64,000 nt of DNA from Eoetvoesia sp035555955 (lineage in GTDB: Bacteria > Pseudomonadota > Gammaproteobacteria > Burkholderiales > Burkholderiaceae_B): positions 1 through 64,000 of the forward strand of contig NZ_DATMGA010000032.1 in assembly GCF_035555955.1 (NCBI RefSeq), in the 5' to 3' direction. The position numbers and the translations under genes were made by a program. Positions 8,138 through 15,175 of the stretch are shown one piece after another. The first letter of the stretch is position 1; each line of letters begins with the position of its first letter. The notes under the pieces are model-generated. The model was not told where the DNA came from. It did not search any database and worked only from the letters and a program-made list of their open reading frames with translations.

Positions 8138-9319
8138 ATGAAAACACAAGTCGCCATCATCGGCGCCGGCCCCTCGGGCCTGCTGCTCAGCCAGCTCTTG
8201 CATCACCAGGGCATCGACACCGTCATCCTCGAGCGCAAATCGCCCGAATACGTGCTGACCCGCATCCGCGCCGGCGTGCTCGAGCAAGGCATGGTCGACC
8301 TGCTGCGCGAAGCCAAGGCCGGCGAGCGCATGGATCGCGAAGGCCATGTGCACGAAGGCGTCTCGCTCGCCTTCAACGGCCAGCAAAAACGCATCGACTT
8401 CAAAAAATACGCCAAGGGCAAGACGGTGATGGTGTACGGTCAGACCGAAGTCACCGAAGACCTCATGAAAGCCCGCGCCAAAGAAGGCGGCGTCAGTATC
8501 TACGAAGCGTCCGACGTGCAACTGCACGACTTCTACACCGACAAGCCGCGCGTCACCTTCGTCAAGGACGGCAAGACGGTCGAGCTGGAATGCGACTACA
8601 TCGCCGGCTGCGACGGCTTTCACGGCGTCTCGCGCCAGTCCGTCCCCAAAGACAAGATCCAGACCTTCGAGCGCGTCTACCCCTTCGGCTGGCTGGGCGT
8701 CATGTCGGACACCCCGCCGGTGGATCACGAACTCATCTACAACAACCACGAACGCGGCTTCGCCCTGTGCAGCCAGCGCTCGCTGACACGCAGCCGCTAC
8801 TACGTGCAGGTGGGCCTGGACGAAAAAGTGGAAGACTGGTCCGACGACCGCTTCTGGGAAGAGCTGAAAACCCGCCTGCCCAAGCCCGTGGCCGACCGCC
8901 TGGTCACCGGCCCCTCCATCGAGAAAAGCATTGCGCCGCTGCGTAGCTTCGTGACCGAACCCATGAAGTACGGCAACCTGTTCCTGGTGGGCGACGCCGC
9001 CCACATCGTGCCGCCCACCGGCGCCAAAGGCCTGAACCTGGCCGCCAGCGACGTGCATTACCTTTCCCACATCCTGATCAAGGTGTACAAGGAACAGCGC
9101 ACCGACCTGCTGAACCGCTATTCCGAACTGGCCCTGCGCCGGGTCTGGAAGGCCGAGCGCTTCTCGTGGTGGATGACCAGCATGCTGCACAAGTTCTCGG
9201 ACGACGGCTTCGGCCAGCGCATCCAGTTGGCCGAGCTGGACTACTACACCAACTCGGAAGCCGGCTTGACCAATATTGCCGAAAACTACGTCGGGTTGCC
9301 GTACGAGCCGATCGAGTAA
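8138..9319 (+). CDS. pobA: 4-Hydroxybenzoate 3-monooxygenase (PobA)
   Basis: A 393-aa flavoprotein matching p-hydroxybenzoate hydroxylase along its whole length. It shows VAIIGAGPSGLLLSQLL (FAD ADP-binding), YIAGCDGFHGVSR (DG motif) and LFLVGDAAHIVPPTGAKGLN (GD motif), plus RIRAGVLEQGMVDLL and YTNSEAGLTNIAENYVGLPY near the C-terminus. The length equals the 394-aa Pseudomonas enzyme to within one residue. It converts 4-hydroxybenzoate to protocatechuate using NAD(P)H and O2, feeding the pathway that ends in PcaIJ. The ATG has AGAGG 8 bp upstream. The 290-bp gap to divergent pobR should hold the PobR site; AT-rich sequence is present there but no unambiguous operator. Confidence 0.96.
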   Translation: MKTQVAIIGAGPSGLLLSQLLHHQGIDTVILERKSPEYVLTRIRAGVLEQGMVDLLREAKAGERMDREGHVHEGVSLAFNGQQKRIDFKKYAKGKTVMVYGQTEVTEDLMKARAKEGGVSIYEASDVQLHDFYTDKPRVTFVKDGKTVELECDYIAGCDGFHGVSRQSVPKDKIQTFERVYPFGWLGVMSDTPPVDHELIYNNHERGFALCSQRSLTRSRYYVQVGLDEKVEDWSDDRFWEELKTRLPKPVADRLVTGPSIEKSIAPLRSFVTEPMKYGNLFLVGDAAHIVPPTGAKGLNLAASDVHYLSHILIKVYKEQRTDLLNRYSELALRRVWKAERFSWWMTSMLHKFSDDGFGQRIQLAELDYYTNSEAGLTNIAENYVGLPYEPIE

Positions 9320-9330
9320 GCCGCAGGCGG

Positions 9331-9605
9331 CTACATGCCGCGCTTGCGCACCCACGCCTTCAATACATCGTTCATGCGGGTCTGCCAGCCGGGGCCGCCC
9401 TCTTTGAAGGCACGCACCACGTCGGCATCCAGGCGAACATTCAGATGCAGCTTGGGCGCTGCCGATCGTGGGCGTCCACGAGGCCTGAGCATTTCAGCCG
9501 CCATCGCTTCGCCCACGATGGCCGGCAAGACTTCATGCGCCGGCCGTGCGCGCCGGAAGTCCTCGTCAGCCCATACTCGTGCGCCTGCGGCACAAGGGTC
9601 AACAT
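9331..9605 (-). pseudogene. BrnA-type antitoxin gene, apparently frameshifted
   Basis: The C-terminal 65 residues form a clear BrnA antitoxin ribbon-helix-helix: GRPRSAAPKLHLNVRLDADV then GGPGWQTRMNDVLKAWV. Upstream, the family N-terminus (MLTLVPQAHEYGLT) is in one frame from ATG 9605 while its continuation (DEDFRRARPAHEVLPAIVGE) is in the next. Joining them needs a shift at about 9560-9570, where the loss of a 4-bp unit from a GAC-rich run would explain it. An alternative intact reading frame starts at 9696 but gives an N-terminus unlike BrnA. No matching brnT is present immediately upstream. Confidence 0.6.
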
Positions 9606-9659
9606 GTGCTGTGGATCCTGGTACATACGGAAACTCAGAACAACCTGAACATATGCCGT

Positions 9660-9950
9660 GTCCAATTTCGGTTTCCTGTCGTACTCTTGGCCTCATGGCT
9701 GACGTGCTGGAACGAACTGACGCAGCACGCCGCGCACAACCCGTTTGCCGTCGTGGTCATGGCCCAACTCCAGGCTCAGCAAACCCGTCAAAGCGGCCAG
9801 CAACGCCTGGCCTCCAAAACCCGGATCGTGCGCTTGATGTACCAATACGGCTATGGCCGCGAACATGTTTTGCGATTATTTCGCCTGATAGACTGGATGA
9901 TGGCGCTGCCCCCGAAACTGGAACCGGCCTTCGCAAGGCGAATTTACGAG
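9660..9950 (+). pseudogene. Remnant of an Rpn-family (PDDEXK) recombination nuclease/transposase
   Basis: About 97 codons resemble the middle of Rpn/DUF4351-type PDDEXK 'transposase' proteins: FRFPVVLLASW, NPFAVVVMAQLQAQQTRQ, IVRLMYQYGYGREHVLRLFR and LIDWMMALPPKLEPAF. The N-terminal nuclease core and the C-terminal part are missing, so it is a fragment. It then reads in frame into a BrnA-like N-terminus. A second remnant of the same family lies at 28754-28907, also beside brn genes. Confidence 0.6.
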
Positions 9951-10151
9951 AGGTACGCCGCTATGAACAAGCGATCCGCCAAGCCCATTTCCACGCTGAT
10001 CGACAGCGAGAACCCCGAGTGGACGAAAGAAATGTTCGATCGGACGGTCGGCATTGATCATTTATCTTCCCGCCTGCAAAAAAAGCTGCAACACCGGGGG
10101 CCACGGCGCTCGCCGACCAAGACAAATCCGCCGTCACAGCCGATGACGTAA
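9929..10151 (+). pseudogene. brnT tail / brnA head fragment fused to the Rpn remnant
   Basis: Frame one (from 9929) reads LRKANLREVRRYEQA, the conserved C-terminus of BrnT toxins, compared with SLRKANIREIKRYAET in the intact BrnT at 28169. Overlapping it in the next frame, ATG 9963 starts MNKRSAKPISTLIDSENPEW and continues TKEMFDR, like the N-terminus of a BrnA antitoxin, then diverges and ends at 10151 before any ribbon-helix-helix. The overlap of toxin tail and antitoxin start is normal for brnTA. This is therefore the junction of a lost brnTA pair, with both outer ends missing. It could still encode a 62-aa peptide. Confidence 0.55.
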
Positions 10152-10168
10152 ACAGGTTGGGCCTGGCA

Positions 10169-10486
10169 TCACACCGCAACCGTAATGCCTGGCTCATACG
10201 CGCGCTGCGCAGGCTGTACGACAATCTCGACATGCTGGCCAAGCGACACCAATGCCTGCATCAGCCTTTCAAGTGAAATATTCTGGAGCTTGTAACGGCG
10301 GATCTGGGACACTTTGGATTGTGCCATACCAATAATCGTGGCCACCTCCATTTGGGTGAGGCCGCGTTTGTCGATCAAATCGTTAACCTTGACAGCAAGC
10401 GCAGCCTTCGCCGACAATTCTCGCGCATCGTCAAAGCCCAGGTCGGCCAGCACATTGGCCGTACCTTGGCTGCTATCTTTATGCAT
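10169..10486 (-). CDS. XRE-family antitoxin (HigA-like)
   Basis: A 105-aa protein with an XRE helix-turn-helix, KRGLTQMEVATIIGMAQSKVSQIRRY, preceded by a conserved acidic N-terminal segment (NVLADLGFDDARELSAKAAL) and followed by LERLMQALVSLGQHVEIVVQ, the standard layout of antitoxins paired with Gp49-like HigB toxins. ATG 10486 has AGGAGG 8 bp upstream. An earlier ATG at 10492 overlaps the toxin stop but is too close to that site. The gene looks intact although its toxin partner is damaged. The frame stays open upstream to 10987, but that extension is a different antitoxin plus out-of-frame toxin sequence. Confidence 0.8.
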   Translation of the reverse strand: MHKDSSQGTANVLADLGFDDARELSAKAALAVKVNDLIDKRGLTQMEVATIIGMAQSKVSQIRRYKLQNISLERLMQALVSLGQHVEIVVQPAQRAYEPGITVAV

Positions 10487-10488
10487 CG

Positions 10489-10800
10489 TCATGACCTCCT
10501 GTTCAGCCCATAACGGGCGAGCACGACCTTCCATCGCTTCTCGATCAGGGCCACGTCCGATTGCGGCGTAGCGATGCCCGACTTCGATTTCTTCTGAAAC
10601 GCATGCAAAACATGCACCGCATCCGCGATCCGAACAACATAGACCGCACGAAAAGTATCGCCCCGATGGTTCTCGACAAGCTCGTATATCCCCGAGCCCA
10701 TGCCTTTCCATGGCTTCGCGGAGCCGGGCGTACGGCCCAATTATAAAGTTCTTGGGCCATCTTCTTGAAAGCACCGCCACAACGCAATACAACGTCGCGT
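10489..10800 (-). pseudogene. HigB/Gp49-like toxin, N-terminally disrupted
   Basis: The 83-residue frame ending at 10489 carries the core of phage Gp49/RelE-like toxins: GSGIYELVENHRGDTFRAVY, VHVLHAFQKKSKSGIATP and LIEKRWK. Upstream of codon TTG 10740 this frame has a stop, while residues resembling the missing N-terminal helix (AFKKMAQELYN) lie in the next frame, pointing to a frameshift near 10741. Translation from TTG 10740 would give a protein lacking about 30 N-terminal residues. Its 3' end overlaps the antitoxin start region in the normal toxin-antitoxin order. Confidence 0.65.
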
Positions 10801-10987
10801 GCGCAGCCAGCCGCAACACCGTATCGGGCGTAATGCCGCGCCGCCCCAGGACGATGTCGTTGATTCTGGCCGGCGGCACATGCAAGGTTTTCGACAAGGC
10901 ATGCTGGCTCAAACCCAGGGGGTTCAAGAAGTCCTCACACAGGATTTCCCCTGGGTGAACCGGGCGCATTCCATTGACTGCTTTCAT
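10800..10987 (-). pseudogene. Truncated HigA antitoxin (N-terminal two thirds)
   Basis: MRPVHPGEILCEDFLNPLGL, SQHALSKTLHVPPARINDIV and GRRGITPDTVLRLAA match the helix-turn-helix of HigA antitoxins (HTH_3, VapI/HigA type). Instead of the usual YFGTxxxFWLNLQ ending, the sequence runs straight into out-of-frame toxin sequence at about 10800. This higA appears fused to the neighbouring higB-XRE locus by deletion; its own upstream higB is absent. Confidence 0.65.
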
Positions 10988-11004
10988 TTCAGTACCTGTT
11001 TAAT

Positions 11005-11018
11005 AGTAGTCGACTACT
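11005..11018. promoter_or_regulatory. 14-bp perfect palindrome upstream of the higA fragment
   Basis: AGTAGTCGACTACT is a perfect palindrome ending 18 bp before the higA fragment start at 10987. HigA-type antitoxins repress their own promoters through such dyads, so this is probably the surviving operator. Confidence 0.45.
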
Positions 11019-11494
11019 TCAACCTGTGCAGCCCCCTCTTTCGTCCAGAACGAGTCGATCGAGTAGGCGCGAACCGGCCAAACAGCCCACTAGAAAACCC
11101 TAGTTTTTGTTGAGTTCCAATGCGGATACCATATGCCAAAAAGAAATAAGCCTGCATTTCAGCAAACAATAAACCACGCTGCGCTTTTCAGGGGAACCAA
11201 CCCAAAGCGGTTTTCGGCTGTCGCACCAGGGCGAGGCCGGGCTCCGCATCCCACACTCAAAAAACTCAAACGGTAATGTGTCTTGGACCGGTTCCGTGCC
11301 GGCCGAATGCGGGGCCCGGCGCCCCACATTCGACCAATCAGATCGCTCAAATGACATATGCTGCGGCCGTCACCGTACGAACGACGCGCGCGGGCGTGTC
11401 TGCCGTTGCCGATATCCCGATCCGCAAGAAGCCATTTCCTCAAAGAAGTTTTAACGATTTTTCCGAAAACAATGTCAAATAATGGAGCAATATC
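11019..11494. other. Intergenic region, no gene recognised
   Basis: About 475 bp between the toxin-antitoxin debris and the lipoprotein gene. Short open frames exist on both strands but none has a recognisable domain or ribosome site. GC-rich dyads (for example GGGGCCCGGCGCCCC around 11308) and the lipoprotein promoter are presumably here; I cannot place a promoter with confidence. Confidence 0.5.
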
Positions 11495-13534
11495 TTGAAA
11501 CTTAACCGCTTTTTAACCTGGACGGCCATGCTGGCCTGGTGCGTGATGCTGGTCGGCTGCAGCAGCGACGACAACACCGGCAGCGATGCCGGCAAGCAAT
11601 ATTCCACCAAAATCTACATGCTGGCGGCCGATAGCGGGCAATTGACGCCAGGGCCCCAGGGCTCCGGCAGCGCCACCTGGACGCTCACACTGAAAAACCC
11701 CGGATCCAATGCGCTGTGGTACACCGACCGGCCGGGGCAAGAGGTGGGGGCCACACCGATCAAAGACTACGTAACCACGGTTTGGCGCGACGCCTACGGC
11801 AATGTCAACCCCAACGCCACAGCCCAATTCCAACTGGAGGGCGACAACGAGCTCGAAGGGGTTTACGTAAGCTTATCCAACCCTTCATACAACGAAAACG
11901 CCGGTACACTCACGTTCCAGGCGGAACTCCTGAATGAAACGCTGGCTCAAGACCTTACGTCAGCCCAGACGTTCAACAACGTTACGCTCAATGTGCTGAA
12001 CAACGCCGTGGACGACAAACCCGTGTCGTCCTACATCCAATACGCCGAGCAAGCGACCCTGCAACCGACCGGTGCCGCCAATCAATTCAAAGTCGTATTA
12101 AGCGATGCAGGCCCCGATATGTTCTGGGTGGACAACGCGCCGGGGAAATACTCCGACAGCCGGCCAATGTCGTATTTCTTCCCTCAATGGCCGTACGTTT
12201 TCAAAGACAGCCCGCCCAATGCCGCCCTGTTCGGAACCACCGCCGCTGGCGAGTTGAAATTATATTTCCTGACCCTTACCGATCCGGTCTACAACCAGGC
12301 CTCGGGGCAGGCCAGCTATACCGCTACGCTTCTGGGCCAGACCGCCGGGGCGCTGGAGACGATCAAGCAGGCTGTCCTGAGCATCGACTCGGGCGCGTTC
12401 TCGCGTTTCCCCCTGCCCGGCAAAGGCACGGCCTATCAGGCATTCGGCCAGGGCTACGACCCATCCACGGCCAACTCAAGCTCCCTGTACTTCGGCAGCG
12501 ACATCGCCCGCAAGCAAATGGGATCGCTATGGGGAACCCAGTCCTTCCTCACCAACAGTTGCGCGCCTGACTGCCGCAACGACCTGCAGACCATCAAGAA
12601 TCTAGGCATCAACCTGATCCGCCTCTACGACTGGGATCCCCGCAACGACCACAGCCAGTTCCTCGATTACGCCAACAGCCTGAACATCAAAGTGGTCGTG
12701 CCCATCAGCAATTGGCTGCCCAAGCAAAGCTCGACCGTCTGGGATGAACAGGTTCCCGGTTATTTTTCAAGCCGCAACTTCGGCAATAAGGCCGGCACCG
12801 ACTGGCACCCTGCCATCGCCGGCGTCATTATCTCGAACGAACTGGACAGCCCCTCGGAAGACGGCGGCATCCACTACGTTCCGGCAATCGGCCTGGTGGC
12901 GCGCTTCCTGCAGGAAGCCGACAAACGAGGATTCAGCAAAACCGTTCCCGTGGGCATACCGGTAACCTTCGTCCCCCGGGGCGAGCCTTTCGGGCCGGGC
13001 GGCCAGAACCTGCCGGGCTGGAACCAGTTCAACAAATTGCTGACCGACCCCCGAACCGCCCCATACAAAGACCGGCTCATGCTATGCGCCAACACCTACA
13101 ACGACAAGGTGTACCTCACCGCCAACGCCGAAGGTACGGGCGAGGGCTGGATCCCGCTGACCTACAAGCAATTCGGCGCTCCCATCCTGTTCACGGAAAT
13201 CGGCTACAGCCGCGCAAAACCCGACTACAGCCAGCAATACGTGCATGATCAGTTGCAAAGCGTGCTCGACTACCAAAAAGCCAATCCCCAGCAAGTACTC
13301 GGCGCCATGCACTTCCAGTTCGACGACAAAGTCTGGAAGCAGACTCCCGGCGACACCGATACCGAAGGCGCTTTCGGCATGTTCCATCACGGCGCCATCG
13401 TAAGGCAGATCCCAACCGTGCAAGCCGACTATGACTTCTATGCGGACGGCACCAATGGCAACTTCGGCACCCTTACCATCGACAAGCTCGACCAGACTTC
13501 CATCTATACCCCCGTGGTAGATGCCTACAAATAA
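11495..13534 (+). CDS. Lipoprotein with duplicated beta-type domain and glycosidase-like TIM barrel
   Basis: A 679-aa protein starting at TTG with GGAG 7 bp upstream. The signal peptide ends in the lipobox LVGC, giving lipid-modified Cys22. Residues 62-147 and 198-281 are two divergent copies of one domain: each goes from an ALWYTDRPG/MFWVDNAPG segment to SNPSYNENAGTLTFQAELL/TDPVYNQASGQASYTATLL. From about 310 onward the protein resembles a glycoside hydrolase clan A barrel (NLIRLYDWDPRNDHSQFLDY, then KVVVPISNW). Glu449 in ISNELDSP and Glu568 in LFTEIGYS sit where acid/base and nucleophile are expected. The substrate is unknown; glucan-modifying enzymes (GH17/GH72-like) are the nearest fold relatives I recognise. 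It precedes fliC but has no sigma-28 promoter. Confidence 0.7.
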   Translation: MKLNRFLTWTAMLAWCVMLVGCSSDDNTGSDAGKQYSTKIYMLAADSGQLTPGPQGSGSATWTLTLKNPGSNALWYTDRPGQEVGATPIKDYVTTVWRDAYGNVNPNATAQFQLEGDNELEGVYVSLSNPSYNENAGTLTFQAELLNETLAQDLTSAQTFNNVTLNVLNNAVDDKPVSSYIQYAEQATLQPTGAANQFKVVLSDAGPDMFWVDNAPGKYSDSRPMSYFFPQWPYVFKDSPPNAALFGTTAAGELKLYFLTLTDPVYNQASGQASYTATLLGQTAGALETIKQAVLSIDSGAFSRFPLPGKGTAYQAFGQGYDPSTANSSSLYFGSDIARKQMGSLWGTQSFLTNSCAPDCRNDLQTIKNLGINLIRLYDWDPRNDHSQFLDYANSLNIKVVVPISNWLPKQSSTVWDEQVPGYFSSRNFGNKAGTDWHPAIAGVIISNELDSPSEDGGIHYVPAIGLVARFLQEADKRGFSKTVPVGIPVTFVPRGEPFGPGGQNLPGWNQFNKLLTDPRTAPYKDRLMLCANTYNDKVYLTANAEGTGEGWIPLTYKQFGAPILFTEIGYSRAKPDYSQQYVHDQLQSVLDYQKANPQQVLGAMHFQFDDKVWKQTPGDTDTEGAFGMFHHGAIVRQIPTVQADYDFYADGTNGNFGTLTIDKLDQTSIYTPVVDAYK

Positions 13535-13559
13535 CTAAAACCGCCTCGCCAGCCACTTC

Positions 13560-13583
13560 GACGCGCGCCGCCCGGCGCGCGTC
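13560..13583 (+). terminator. Strong hairpin after the lipoprotein gene
   Basis: GACGCGCGCC pairs with GGCGCGCGTC across a GCCC loop, 26 bp after the stop codon. There is no T run, so it may act with Rho or only as an mRNA 3' stabiliser. Confidence 0.55.
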
Positions 13584-13615
13584 GCTCCATCCGGCAATAC
13601 ACCTGCTCCCTCCCC

Positions 13616-13642
13616 TAAAGTAATTCCTCCCTGGGCCGTTAA
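13616..13642 (+). promoter_or_regulatory. Sigma-28 (FliA) promoter of fliC
   Basis: TAAAGTAA, an 11-bp spacer and GCCGTTAA closely match the flagellar sigma-28 consensus TAAAGTTT-N11-GCCGATAA. The predicted transcript has a leader of about 125 nt containing a 6-bp hairpin (GGCGAA/TTCGCC, 13734-13752) just ahead of the ribosome site GGAG at 13765. Confidence 0.88.
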
Positions 13643-13775
13643 TGCGAAGGAACAGGAAGAACTACGGCTTGATTTCCGCCCAAACCCGCCCCCGGGACGC
13701 AGCGTCAAACTCTAATTCTTCTTGGCAACCAGAGGCGAAGCAGTGTTTCGCCGTATTCATACCTAGGAGTTATCC

Positions 13776-14984
13776 ATGGCTGTTATTAACACCAACTCGC
13801 TTTCCCTGATTGCCCAAGGCAATTTGAATAAGTCCCAATCGGCTCTGGGCACCGCCATCGAGCGCCTGTCGTCCGGCATGCGCATCAACAGCGCCAAAGA
13901 CGACGCCGCTGGTCAAGCCATTGCCAACCGCTTCACGGCCAACATCAAAGGCCTGACGCAAGCCACCCGCAACGCCAACGACGGTATCTCGATCGCTCAA
14001 ACGACCGAAGGTTCGTTGAACGAAATCAATAACAACCTGCAGCGCATCCGCGAACTGTCGGTTCAAGCCACCAACGGCACGAACTCGGCCTCCGACCTGA
14101 AATCCATCCAGGACGAAATCGGACAGCGCCTTAGCGAAATCAACCGCGTGTCGGAACAAACGCAATTCAACGGCGTGAAAGTCCTGGCCAAGGACAACGA
14201 GCTGAAGATTCAAGTCGGCGCCAACGACGGTGAAACCATCTCCATCAACCTCAAGCAAATCGACAGCAACACGCTGGGCTTGGGCTCTTTCAATGTCAGC
14301 GGCCCGCAAGGCGAATCCTCCGACATCAACGGCATTGACGCCACCGCAGCCAAGAAAGTTTTTGGCGACACCACAAGCGTTACCGCCGCGGCTCTTTCGA
14401 CGGCATCGGGCTCCACAAGTGGCGACCTGGCCAGCAAGCTGGGCCTGTCAAGTGCAGCAAACGTTTCCACCGGCACCGTCGTCTCCGACAAGAACGGCAA
14501 CTGGTATGCCAAATTTGACATCAGCAGCATCAATGCCACCGACGCTGCAACCTTGCAAGCCAAGGGTATAACGGTCGACTCTGGCGCTGCAACCGTTTAT
14601 GTTGCAGTGAACCCCACGGCAACAGATGGCTCTGTAGACACCACGACCACAACCGGTACCGCAACCTTTAAATTGGACTTCGATACCGCCAATATCGTAC
14701 AAGGCTCGACTTCCAATCCTTTGGGTACGCTGGACAAAGCCTTGGCCCAAGTCGACGCGCTGCGCGGCGAACTGGGTGCCGTTCAAAACCGCTTCGAATC
14801 CACGATTGCCAACCTGAACAACACGGTCACCAACCTGTCGTCGGCACGTTCGCGTATCGAAGACGCCGACTACGCCGTCGAAGTTTCGAACATGACTCGC
14901 GCACAGATCCTGCAACAAGCAGGTACTTCGGTTCTGGCCCAGGCCAACCAAGTTCCTCAAACCGTGCTGTCGCTGCTGCGTTAA
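13776..14984 (+). CDS. fliC: Flagellin (FliC)
   Basis: A 402-aa flagellin. Residues 1-140 hold the conserved D0/D1 region (MAVINTNSLSLIAQGNLNKS, ERLSSGMRINSAKDDAAGQA), and the C-terminal 90 residues the matching D1/D0 end (SRIEDADYAVEVSNMTRAQI through LSLLR). The central 170-300 region is variable and rich in Ser, Thr and Ala, the surface-exposed part that O-glycosylation targets. It has a sigma-28 promoter and a strong intrinsic terminator, so it is a single-gene unit. The genes that follow (methyltransferase-TPR-OGT fusion and the sugar/acyl genes) suggest its product is glycosylated. No other flagellar structural gene is in the window. Confidence 0.97.
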   Translation: MAVINTNSLSLIAQGNLNKSQSALGTAIERLSSGMRINSAKDDAAGQAIANRFTANIKGLTQATRNANDGISIAQTTEGSLNEINNNLQRIRELSVQATNGTNSASDLKSIQDEIGQRLSEINRVSEQTQFNGVKVLAKDNELKIQVGANDGETISINLKQIDSNTLGLGSFNVSGPQGESSDINGIDATAAKKVFGDTTSVTAAALSTASGSTSGDLASKLGLSSAANVSTGTVVSDKNGNWYAKFDISSINATDAATLQAKGITVDSGAATVYVAVNPTATDGSVDTTTTTGTATFKLDFDTANIVQGSTSNPLGTLDKALAQVDALRGELGAVQNRFESTIANLNNTVTNLSSARSRIEDADYAVEVSNMTRAQILQQAGTSVLAQANQVPQTVLSLLR

Positions 14985-15035
14985 TTCGCAAAGCGCATCC
15001 CGCTGGAACTTCAGCCAACTGGAGTTCCGACCCTC

Positions 15036-15066
15036 AAAAACCAGCCCTTTGTGGCTGGTTTTTTTT
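15036..15066 (+). terminator. Intrinsic terminator of fliC
   Basis: AACCAGCC and GGCTGGTT form an 8-bp stem with a CTTTGT loop, followed by an uninterrupted T run. Confidence 0.92.
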
Positions 15067-15090
15067 GGCTGATCGCAGCCATAACTAGCC

Positions 15091-15117
15091 TAAAACCTCC
15101 TCGTTATTCGCCGCATT
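15091..15117 (+). promoter_or_regulatory. Sigma-28-like promoter of the methyltransferase-OGT gene
   Basis: TAAAACCT, 11 bp, GCCGCATT. The -35 TAAA and -10 GCCG cores and the 11-bp spacing match the flagellar consensus and the fliC promoter, with weaker outer bases. It lies between the fliC terminator and the TTG start at 15176, implying co-regulation with flagellin. Confidence 0.55.
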
Positions 15118-15175
15118 GAGTTTTTACGCCAGATGCTAAGCTGAACGATACCCAACTTATTCTTTGGAGTTCGGC

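Noticed and set aside
10169..10987. Reading the 272-codon frame as one fusion antitoxin
   Set aside because: Its middle third is out-of-frame toxin sequence and the ribosome site at 10495-10500 points to an internal start at 10486.
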